Below, in pieces: positions 1 through 5,500 of a DNA stretch of 5,500 bases. The DNA is from an uncultured Gammaproteobacteria bacterium (GTDB taxonomy: Bacteria; Pseudomonadota; Gammaproteobacteria; CAJQNE01). Position numbers and translations under genes: made by a program. Location: positions 1 to 5,500 of the forward strand of contig CAJQNE010000002.1 of NCBI GenBank assembly GCA_905479545.1, given 5' to 3'. Numbering within the stretch: position 1 is the stretch's first letter; each line of letters opens with the position of its first letter. The notes under the pieces are model-generated. The model ran no database searches. It had not been told where the DNA came from and saw only the letters and a program-made list of their open reading frames with translations.

Positions 1-2474
1 CCGGCAATATCCATCGTGTCGGTTAAGCAATCAGCGAGCGTTTGAGTTACCAGCGGATGGTCGGGCACTTCGCGTTTACCGGCCAGGTTTTCGGCACAGG
101 CGATCTGATCGGGAAATACCACCGCAACCAGATCTTCGGCATCATTCCGCTGAAACTGTGGCGGCTGCTTTTTACCACCGCGGCGACGGACAATCGCCAG
201 CGCAATACTGGCGTTCCAGCGCCAGCGGGTTTCAAACATCGGTGAGTCTAAAACGGCCTGTACTAGCACGTCGCGACAGGTGGTGGCGTTCAGGTATTTG
301 GCCGGTTCGCTAATTGGAAAGCTGTGCGTGCTGCCGAGGCTGAGCACAATGCTGTCGTCGAGCGCGGCGGCTTGTAGCTCGAAGTTAAACTTGCGGCAAA
401 AGCGTTTGCGTAACGCCAGGCCCCAGGCCCGATTTATCCGCGAGCCAAATGGGCTGTGCACTATAAAGTGCAGGTCGCCGCTGCCGTCAAAAAAGCGTTC
501 GAAGACGATCTGGTCCTGAGTCGGCAGTACGCCTAGTGCTGCCTTGGCGGTAGCGAGGTATTCAACCAGCTGGCTGGCGGCTGATTCTGGTAGCGGCAGC
601 TCGTTAAGTAGCCAGGCAGTTGTCGCTGGCACAGTGGTGTTGGTGAGCTTCTCCTCAATGGCTGCACGCAGTCGGCTCACCGAAAAGCTTAGTTCATCAC
701 TGCGGCCCGGCGCATCACCAAACCAGAACGGCAGGCTGGGCATCGCGCCCGGCGCATCGGCAACGTAAACCTTGCCGGCGGCGACCTGCAAAATTCGATA
801 CGGCGTGTTGCCGAGCTGGAATACGTCACCCGGCAACGACTCAAAGGCAAAATCCTCATTCAGCGTGCCAATAAAGGTGCCTTCGGGCTGCAGAATCACC
901 TCATAGTCGAATTGATCCGGGATAGTGCCGCCGTTTAACACCGCCCGCAGCGCGCTGCCTTTGCGACCACGAAGTTTGCCGTTGACCGTGTCGCGGTGCA
1001 GCTGGGCTTCACGGCGGCCCCGGCGACCGGCATAGCTGCTACTAAGCATTTCTACCGTGGCCGTGAAACTCTCGCGGCTTAAATCGCGGTAGGGCCAGGC
1101 CCGACGATATTGCTCATAAAGAGCCTGCTCGTCCCATTCCTGATGGGCTATTTCAGCGACAATTTGCTGCGCCAGCACGTCCAGTGGTTGTTCAAAAAAT
1201 CGCACGGCATCCAGCTCGCCGCGTTGCACGCTATCTACCAGTGCGGTGCACTCCACCAATTCGTCGCGGGTGAGCGGGAACAGCCGACCTTTTGGGGTGC
1301 CGCCAACCTGGTGGCCAGCCCGACCGACACGCTGCAGCAGAGCGGCGATAGAGCGGGGTGAGCCGAGTTGCACCACCAGGTCGATATCACCAATATCAAT
1401 ACCTAATTCGAGAGAAGCGGTGGCGACCAGTGCTTGCAGCTGGCCATTTTTGAGTCGCATTTCGGCATCAAGCCGGTGTTCTTTAGAGAGCGAGCCGTGA
1501 TGCGCGGTTACTGCTTCGTCACCCAGCGCTTCGCCGAGAAAGCGAGCGATGCGTTCGGCTAAGCGGCGGTTGTTGACGAATATCAGCGTGGTGTTATGGG
1601 CCTGAATGAGTTCGACCAGCTGGCCATAAATTTCTCCCCACACCTCGGCGGCCATTACCGCACTGAGCGGCGAGCGCGGCACGCAAAGTCGTAAGTCGCG
1701 GTCACGCTGGTGGCCGGTATCGACGATGTGGCAAGGCTCAACTTCGCCGTTTTTGCCATAGCCGACCAAATAAGCTGCCATGGTCTCGATAGGTTTTTGG
1801 GTTGCTGACAGGCCGATGCGCAGTGGTCGTTGACCGGTAGTTTCGGCAGTCAGTGCCGCCAACCGCTCAAGGCTTAATGTTAAATGGGCACCGCGCTTAC
1901 TATTGGCCACTGCGTGCAGCTCATCAACGATAACTTCTTGCACGGTGCTGAGCATTTCGCGACCGCTCGCCGAGGTGAGCAGGATGTAGAGTGACTCTGG
2001 TGTTGTAACTAATATATGCGGTGGTGTGCGCCGCATTTTGTTCCGCTCGTTTTGCGGAGTATCGCCGCTGCGAGTCATCGCGGTGATCGCTGCGGCCGGC
2101 AAGTCCATCGCATTTAACATTTCGTTAATGCCGGCCAAGGGCAGCTGCAGGTTCTTATGCACGTCGGCGCTTAGCGCTTTTAGCGGCGAGACATATAGCA
2201 CGCGCGTTTGCGCCGGCAGGCCGCGTTTCAGGCTCTCGCAAACCAGGCTGTTTATAGCGGACAAGAAGGCCGCCAGCGTTTTGCCCGAACCGGTGGGCGC
2301 GGCTACCAGCGTGTGTCGGCCTTCGGCAATGGCTGGCCAGGCGGCTTGTTGCGCGGCAGTGGCTCGGCCTAAATCGCGCTCAAACCAGCGCTCAACTGCA
2401 GGGTGAAAGCCGTTGGGGCCGGTCGCGCTGGTGGCTGGCGCCGAGGCAAAGGGCAACGGGGCGGTAGGTGACAT
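1..2474 (-). CDS. lhr: Lhr-family DEAD/DEAH-box helicase, C-terminus cut by the window edge
   Basis: An ATP-dependent superfamily 2 helicase of the Lhr (large helicase-related) family, cytoplasmic, linked to DNA repair and nucleic-acid remodelling. 824 codons are open without a stop or frameshift from the ATG at 2474; the 3' end lies beyond position 1. Visible motifs are motif I APTGSGKT (residues 59-66), SPLKAL (96-101), TRSGDTP (134-140), TTPES (157-161), motif II DELH (184-187) followed by the Lhr-typical NSKRGAH, motif III SAT (223-225), HHGS (325-328), ATASLELGID (351-360) and motif VI QRVGRAGH (381-388). After the two RecA domains come the Lhr winged-helix region (about 410-500), GGTIPD (515-520) and the DEAD/H-associated region with HSPFG (673-677). 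This is roughly the whole Lhr core. It cannot be seen whether the long C-terminal extension of full-length Lhr (about 1,500 aa, with uracil-DNA glycosylase activity in E. coli) follows. A GTG at 2498 is an alternative start; neither start has a good ribosome site. It is transcribed divergently from the protease-like gene. Confidence 0.95.
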   Translation of the reverse strand, partial: MSPTAPLPFASAPATSATGPNGFHPAVERWFERDLGRATAAQQAAWPAIAEGRHTLVAAPTGSGKTLAAFLSAINSLVCESLKRGLPAQTRVLYVSPLKALSADVHKNLQLPLAGINEMLNAMDLPAAAITAMTRSGDTPQNERNKMRRTPPHILVTTPESLYILLTSASGREMLSTVQEVIVDELHAVANSKRGAHLTLSLERLAALTAETTGQRPLRIGLSATQKPIETMAAYLVGYGKNGEVEPCHIVDTGHQRDRDLRLCVPRSPLSAVMAAEVWGEIYGQLVELIQAHNTTLIFVNNRRLAERIARFLGEALGDEAVTAHHGSLSKEHRLDAEMRLKNGQLQALVATASLELGIDIGDIDLVVQLGSPRSIAALLQRVGRAGHQVGGTPKGRLFPLTRDELVECTALVDSVQRGELDAVRFFEQPLDVLAQQIVAEIAHQEWDEQALYEQYRRAWPYRDLSRESFTATVEMLSSSYAGRRGRREAQLHRDTVNGKLRGRKGSALRAVLNGGTIPDQFDYEVILQPEGTFIGTLNEDFAFESLPGDVFQLGNTPYRILQVAAGKVYVADAPGAMPSLPFWFGDAPGRSDELSFSVSRLRAAIEEKLTNTTVPATTAWLLNELPLPESAASQLVEYLATAKAALGVLPTQDQIVFERFFDGSGDLHFIVHSPFGSRINRAWGLALRKRFCRKFNFELQAAALDDSIVLSLGSTHSFPISEPAKYLNATTCRDVLVQAVLDSPMFETRWRWNASIALAIVRRRGGKKQPPQFQRNDAEDLVAVVFPDQIACAENLAGKREVPDHPLVTQTLADCLTDTMDIA

Positions 2475-2656
2475 ACCGCTAAGTGTATCGCTTTGCACCG
2501 GTCGCCGCTTGGCGCAAAATTTATGGCGTCAAAAACTTAAACAGATAAAAATTGTAGCGCTTGTCGCGTTAATTGCTCCGCTAAACAGCTTAAAGCAGTT
2601 CGCTAAGTGCATTGCGTTATGTAATTAACGTCTATTGTCCTTACGGCTACATTTTT
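2475..2656. other. Divergent intergenic region between lhr and the protease-like gene
   Basis: This 182-bp gap is richer in A/T than the flanking genes and must hold the promoters of both divergent genes. On the minus strand TACAAT (complement of 2551-2556) matches five of six -10 bases, but I see no matching -35 at proper spacing. On the plus strand no convincing -35/-10 pair stands out. An 8-bp inverted pair, CGTTAATT (2567-2574) and AATTAACG (2623-2630), lies between the genes and could be an operator half-site pair, but AT-rich 8-mers recur by chance. No small gene is supported here. Confidence 0.4.
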
Positions 2657-2755
2657 ATGCCTGCCATTACTTTGTTCAAACCAGTTTCCGGCGTCGCTGT
2701 TAAAGCTATGCTCGGTGCAGCTGCCTTATGTTGGGCTGCTGCCAGCCCGGCGTTA
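2657..2755 (+). other. Signal peptide of the metalloprotease-like protein
   Basis: These 33 codons carry basic residues (K8, K16), a hydrophobic alanine-rich core and a small-residue site ending S-P-A before L-T-W, which is typical of Sec signal peptidase I substrates. An internal ATG at 2708 would still leave the hydrophobic core but lose both lysines, which argues for the start at 2657. Confidence 0.7.
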
Positions 2756-3670
2756 ACCTGGAATATTAGCTACGACGATGTGTTGAATAACACGGGAGTT
2801 GGTTTTGACGACCCCGCCAGCGGCGCGGCCAGGCAGGCCACGCTGGATGCAGTAACAGGCTATTTGAGCTCGGTACTAACCGGCGCGCCGGGCACTATTG
2901 ATCTGCAAATCCGCCAGTCAGAGTTGGATGGCACCGGCGTGCTTGGCACCGGCGGCACCTACTTTTTTACCGCACCTAATGGCTTTTCAAACGGTTTTGC
3001 GTTTCGCCACGCGACAACAGGAGTAGACCCCGCGTCGTCAGTGCCGGATGCCTTTGTCACCTTCGATTTCGGACACGACATCCATAGCGGCCTCGACGCA
3101 CCGGGGGCCAATCAGGTCGATTTGTATAGCCTGGCATTGCACGAAATAATGCACGGTCTGGGTTTCCTCACCTTGTTGAGGGCAGATGGCACCAGCTCAA
3201 TTACCGGCACCGATCCGGGGGTCTATACCGTATTTAATAGCCGCCTGGCCCGCGGCGACGGGACTAAGCTATTTGCCCCGAACGGCGATTTCATCGGTAA
3301 CCCGAGTGACCTGACCAGCGATGATTTATTCTTCGACGGCGTGGCTGCTAACGATGCCAATGGTGGCAACCCCGTTAAGCTTAATGCGCCAGCTACCGGC
3401 GGTTCAGTAGCCCATTTAGATGATGCGACGTTCCCGACAGCTGTCACCAATACCACGTTAAACGCGGGGGAGCAGCGTCGTGAGTTAAGCGAAATAGAAC
3501 TCGGGATATTGACCGACCTTGGTTATAACGTAACGCCGGGTATTGCCAGTAGCGATAGTACTGGTGCCACAGTCACGGTGCCGCTACCAGGCGGATTGTG
3601 GCTAGTGCTGGGTGGCCTGGTCATTCTGCTTCGGCAGCGTCGGCAGCGTCGGCTGCTGTTGGTAGCATAG
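2657..3670 (+). CDS. Exported HEXXH metalloprotease-like protein with VPLP exosortase-type C-terminal tail
   Basis: 337 aa from the ATG at 2657. An in-frame TTG at 2612 would add 15 residues before the signal peptide, so I prefer the ATG, although neither has a clear ribosome site. Residues 1-33 form a Sec signal peptide (lysines at 8 and 16, hydrophobic AMLGAAALCWAAA, likely cleavage after SPA). The zinc-binding signature is LHEIMHGLGF (161-170), with H162, H166 and catalytic E163. The metzincin position for a third ligand (172) is Thr, so H253 in AHLDD is a candidate third ligand, as in proteases where it lies far downstream. The region ending TDLGYNV (286-292) resembles the end of the catalytic domain in secreted HELGHGLGF-type proteases. 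The C-terminus has a VPLPGGLW motif (308-315), a short membrane span and RQRRQRR (326-332), the layout of PEP-CTERM/VPLPA-type sorting signals recognised by exosortases. The protein is therefore probably exported and processed at the envelope. The substrate is unknown. Activity is likely but unproven because the third ligand is uncertain. Confidence 0.85.
   Translation: MPAITLFKPVSGVAVKAMLGAAALCWAAASPALTWNISYDDVLNNTGVGFDDPASGAARQATLDAVTGYLSSVLTGAPGTIDLQIRQSELDGTGVLGTGGTYFFTAPNGFSNGFAFRHATTGVDPASSVPDAFVTFDFGHDIHSGLDAPGANQVDLYSLALHEIMHGLGFLTLLRADGTSSITGTDPGVYTVFNSRLARGDGTKLFAPNGDFIGNPSDLTSDDLFFDGVAANDANGGNPVKLNAPATGGSVAHLDDATFPTAVTNTTLNAGEQRRELSEIELGILTDLGYNVTPGIASSDSTGATVTVPLPGGLWLVLGGLVILLRQRRQRRLLLVA
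3578..3667 (+). other. C-terminal sorting signal (VPLP motif, membrane span, arginine cluster)
   Basis: The last 30 residues show the tripartite layout of exosortase substrates: V-P-L-P, about 14 hydrophobic residues, then an RQRRQRR cluster. A 9-bp direct repeat TCGGCAGCG (3631-3639 and 3640-3648) encodes the doubled RQR unit. VPLPA-type signals are a known variant of PEP-CTERM. The second proline-flanking residues are Gly-Gly here rather than Ala-Ala, so the subclass is uncertain and a rhombosortase-like GlyGly variant is an alternative. Confidence 0.6.
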
Positions 3671-3730
3671 TCCGCGACTGTTAGGTCAGTCAGGCTGTGT
3701 TGGTTAATGGCTTCTGCCTTTCAATTGCGA

Positions 3731-3864
3731 TTTATAGGATGCTCGTCACGGTAAAACTGTGAGAAATTTGTCGGAACTATTTGCACCCATGGCGGTAACG
3801 TTGCAAACTCCGTGAACAGAAAAAAAAGAGCGACTGTAATAAACGGTCGCCAACATCCTATAAA
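3731..3864. repeat. 134-bp segment bounded by perfect 11-bp inverted repeats
   Basis: TTTATAGGATG (3731-3741) and its exact complement CATCCTATAAA (3854-3864) bound a 134-bp segment. TGCGA lies immediately left of the left arm (3726-3730) and again two bases beyond the right arm (3867-3871), which resembles a target duplication but is offset. The segment is non-coding and contains the minus-strand terminator. It could be a small MITE-like element, paired regulator sites or the closing stem of a long structured RNA. The inverted match is seen directly; any of these roles is inference. Confidence 0.4.
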
Positions 3865-3874
3865 ACTGCGAGAA
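3752..3874 (+). repeat. 14-bp imperfect direct repeat pair
   Basis: TAAAACTGTGAGAA (3752-3765) and TAAAACTGCGAGAA (3861-3874) differ at one base and lie 109 bp apart in the leader of the DUF1302 gene. The second copy overlaps the last four bases of the right inverted-repeat arm, so the two repeat systems interlock. Same-orientation copies of this length upstream of a gene could be binding sites of one regulator. No known regulator motif is recognised. Confidence 0.4.
3820..3850 (-). terminator. Intrinsic (Rho-independent) terminator reading leftward
   Basis: Read on the minus strand, GCGACCGT (3850-3843), a 5-base loop and ACAGTCGC (3837-3830) form an 8-bp GC-rich stem with one G-T wobble. 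It is followed after two bases by eight T residues (complement of the A-run 3820-3827). This is the classic stem plus U-tract. On the plus strand the A-run precedes the stem and no T-run follows, so the signal is directional. No minus-strand gene that could use it is visible to its right. Confidence 0.65.
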
Positions 3875-3926
3875 GACGAGTACCAGGCCAACCTAGTGTT
3901 GTAAGCGCAAGAGTGTGCCGGTGTTT

Positions 3927-3934
3927 GGAGGAAG
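3927..3934 (+). promoter_or_regulatory. Strong ribosome binding site of the DUF1302 gene
   Basis: GGAGGAAG is a near-ideal Shine-Dalgarno sequence with GGAGG ending 7 bases before the ATG at 3939. It fixes the start codon and suggests high translation, in contrast to the other two genes, which lack a clear site. Confidence 0.85.
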
Positions 3935-3938
3935 TAAT

Positions 3939-4058
3939 ATGCACAAGCGTTGTTCCGCTTACCTACGGGCTGCCATTGGAACGCTATCTGGCAAAACGGC
4001 CGCGTCGTTATTGTCTGTTGGCACATTGGCTCTGCTCACCGCCACCCCGGCAGCGGCA
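3939..4058 (+). other. Signal peptide of the DUF1302 protein
   Basis: Forty codons encode a basic start (H2, K3, R4, R10, K19), a hydrophobic core SLLSVGTLALLTA and a TPAAA cleavage site before F41. The long leader is typical of outer-membrane proteins of this family and marks the product for Sec export and probable barrel assembly. Confidence 0.8.
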
Positions 4059-5500
4059 TTCGATTTTGAGTACGGCGAAATTACCGGCACTTTTAAAACC
4101 CGTATTTCGGTGGGTGCTCAGATCCGTACTGAGACCGCTTCTAACGATTATATAGGTAAGCTCAATGTGCCCGGTCAGGAAGCGCTTTGTGATGCTAACA
4201 CCGGCGCTATCGTCCTTGGTGGAGCCGCATTAGAGATCGCAGGCCAACAAGTTCAAGACCCCCTGGGTGGTTGTGCACTGTCGAACTTTTCCGAATTTGC
4301 CGCGGCAGAGGGTAGCTATGCCGCTCACGGCATTGACGACGGTAACCTTAACTACGACAAAAACGAAGTAGTTCAGGCTGCCGTGAAAATGGTCAACGAT
4401 TTCTCAGCTAGCTATGAGAGCTGGTCAGTGGTCGGCCGCATCATTTCCCTGGCTGATCCGGTATCGGCTGATTTTGAAGAGTATAACCAGAATACTTTCT
4501 ATACCTGTGACCTGAATGATGACCTGACAGTGACTCAGGAAGAGCGTGACACTGCCCAAGCCGATGGCATGGTTTGTGGTGCTCAGCCAATTAATACTCC
4601 GCGTGAAAAGGATGCCGAAGATGCACACGGTTTCGACATCAACTTAGAAACTATATACGTGGAAAAAGTACTTGAGCTGTTTGGCCGTACGCAAGTACTT
4701 CGGGTCGGAAAGCAGACTATTCGCTGGGGCGAATCGCTGGCAATACCAATTAACTCTATTAACACTATCAACCCGCCGGACGCGGTACGGCTGCGTACAC
4801 CGGGCCGGACACTGGATGAAATTTTTAACCCGACCAATGCGATATTCTTAAGCTCTGATCTTACCGACGCGGTTAGCTTCCAGGCGACTTACTTGCTGGG
4901 CTGGGACCCGGTTCGAATTAATTCTCCCGGTACGTTTTTTAGTCCGGCTGACGTAATTGGTGTCGGCCAGGGTCGCGAAGCTGCAACCTTAGGCCTCGGC
5001 TTTTCACGCGAAGACCCGTCGAACCTGCTCGATCGGCCTCAGGGTAATGCCATAGCCATAGATCAGTTTGGCCGCGATTGTTTTGCTGATAGGGACGGCG
5101 GCGGTTTTACTTACACCAATGTTGACGGCACTACCACTGATCGGACAGGTTTTGGCGGACAAAATGACACGCTGAACCAGGGTGCACACCGCGGTCAAAT
5201 GCAGGAAGCAGACTACCAGGTAGATCGTAACCAGGATGGTGAAGCGGAAATAGTAAGAGGCCTGGAGCCCGTCGCATTTACGGAAGAAGGTCCGTTGGAC
5301 TTCTCTAGTGGCCGACAAGCTTGTCTATCAAATTCCCTCACTCCGGATGATGCCGGTCAATGGGGCATCCAGTTTAAATGGTTCGCCGAGAATCTGGGTG
5401 GCAGTGAAATCGGTTTTTATTACCTGAACTATCACAGCCGTTTGCCTTATATCTCGCTTTATTCAGCACAGGCTTCCCGACCGCTAACGGTGGATGAATT
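3939..5500 (+). CDS. DUF1302 family outer-membrane protein, 3' end cut by the window edge
   Basis: 520 codons are open from the ATG at 3939, which is fixed by a strong ribosome site; the C-terminus is beyond the window. Residues 1-40 are a signal peptide (cleavage likely after TPAAA, before FDFEYGE). Family hallmarks are the start of the mature chain FDFEYGEITGTFKTRISVG (41-59), DDGNLNYDK (133-141), RVGKQTIRWGES (255-266), INTINPPDAVRLRTPG (274-289), LTDAVSFQATY (308-318) and GFYYLNYHSRLPYIS (492-506). DUF1302 proteins are predicted outer-membrane beta-barrels. They often sit beside DUF1329 lipoproteins and RND/MMPL transporters in bacteria that use hydrophobic compounds such as steroids or terpenoids, so a role in uptake or export of such molecules is inferred, not shown. 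Unusual features are six cysteines in the mature part (84, 112, 190, 213, 381, 462) and EF-hand-like acidic loops (191-202 and 429-437) within inserted, loop-like regions. Confidence 0.9.
   Translation, partial: MHKRCSAYLRAAIGTLSGKTAASLLSVGTLALLTATPAAAFDFEYGEITGTFKTRISVGAQIRTETASNDYIGKLNVPGQEALCDANTGAIVLGGAALEIAGQQVQDPLGGCALSNFSEFAAAEGSYAAHGIDDGNLNYDKNEVVQAAVKMVNDFSASYESWSVVGRIISLADPVSADFEEYNQNTFYTCDLNDDLTVTQEERDTAQADGMVCGAQPINTPREKDAEDAHGFDINLETIYVEKVLELFGRTQVLRVGKQTIRWGESLAIPINSINTINPPDAVRLRTPGRTLDEIFNPTNAIFLSSDLTDAVSFQATYLLGWDPVRINSPGTFFSPADVIGVGQGREAATLGLGFSREDPSNLLDRPQGNAIAIDQFGRDCFADRDGGGFTYTNVDGTTTDRTGFGGQNDTLNQGAHRGQMQEADYQVDRNQDGEAEIVRGLEPVAFTEEGPLDFSSGRQACLSNSLTPDDAGQWGIQFKWFAENLGGSEIGFYYLNYHSRLPYISLYSAQASRPLTVDE

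Larger units (their letters stand above)
3671..3938. other. Intergenic region with repeats and an orphan terminator
   Basis: This 268-bp gap between two plus-strand genes contains an 11-bp inverted repeat pair, a 14-bp direct repeat pair, a minus-strand terminator and, at its end, the ribosome site of the DUF1302 gene. Directly after the protease stop there is only a weak 5-bp stem (3676-3680 with 3687-3691) without a T-run, so I see no convincing plus-strand terminator for that gene. No plus-strand promoter is convincing: TATAAA at 3859-3864 is a possible -10 but lacks a -35 at the right distance. No coding potential is supported. Confidence 0.5.

Noticed and set aside
2026..2628. Plus-strand open frames of 126 and 71 codons opposite the start of lhr
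   Set aside because: They lie mostly antisense to the well-conserved Lhr helicase motifs and show no family resemblance; they are by-products of its codon usage.
2612..2656. TTG start at 2612 for the metalloprotease-like protein
   Set aside because: It would place 15 residues (including Y, C and P) ahead of a normal signal peptide that begins at the ATG at 2657, and it has no ribosome site.
3631..3651. 9-bp tandem repeat TCGGCAGCG as a possible phase-variation tract
   Set aside because: Only two full copies and a unit divisible by three, so slippage would only change the number of RQR units in the sorting tail.
3676..3691. Stem GACTG / CAGTC just after the protease-like gene as its terminator
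   Set aside because: Only 5 bp, with no T-run on the plus strand; too weak to call.
3835..3864. TGTAAT (3835-3840) or TATAAA (3859-3864) as the -10 of the DUF1302 promoter
   Set aside because: Neither has an acceptable -35 hexamer 16-18 bp upstream, and the first lies inside the terminator stem-loop.
3721..4026. A 101-codon open frame on the minus strand between the protease-like and DUF1302 genes
   Set aside because: It covers the DUF1302 signal peptide antisense, contains the minus-strand terminator inside its own sequence, has no recognisable domain and an implausible composition.

Overview
The window looks like chromosomal DNA of a marine-type gammaproteobacterium with moderate GC. This is inferred from three things: an Lhr-type helicase that aligns well by eye with the remembered E. 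coli protein, a DUF1302 outer-membrane protein (a family common in aerobic marine and Pseudomonas-like degraders of hydrophobic compounds), and a secreted metalloprotease-like protein ending in an exosortase-style sorting tail. No tRNA, rRNA, CRISPR array, insertion sequence or phage gene is visible.

Layout. Positions 1-2474 (minus strand) hold most of a large Lhr-family DEAD/DEAH helicase. It starts at 2474 and its C-terminus runs off the left edge. A 182-bp AT-richer gap (2475-2656) separates it from a divergent gene at 2657-3670 (plus strand). That gene encodes an exported protein with an HEXXH zinc-protease signature and a VPLP / transmembrane / arginine-rich tail. A 268-bp gap (3671-3938) follows. 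It holds a perfect 11-bp inverted repeat pair, a 14-bp near-perfect direct repeat, and a hairpin with a T-tract that reads as an intrinsic terminator on the minus strand. Positions 3939-5500 (plus strand) carry the first 520 codons of a DUF1302 outer-membrane protein with an excellent Shine-Dalgarno sequence. It is cut by the right edge.

The three genes do not form an obvious pathway. Lhr is a DNA/RNA remodelling and repair helicase. The other two are envelope or secreted proteins, each with its own leader region. The DUF1302 gene probably begins a separate transport-related operon: in related genomes DUF1302 usually precedes a DUF1329 lipoprotein gene and often an RND/MMPL transporter, which would lie beyond the window. 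The parts least explained by known families are the 3671-3938 gap, with its orphan minus-strand terminator, and the cysteine-bearing, calcium-loop-like insertions in the DUF1302 protein.
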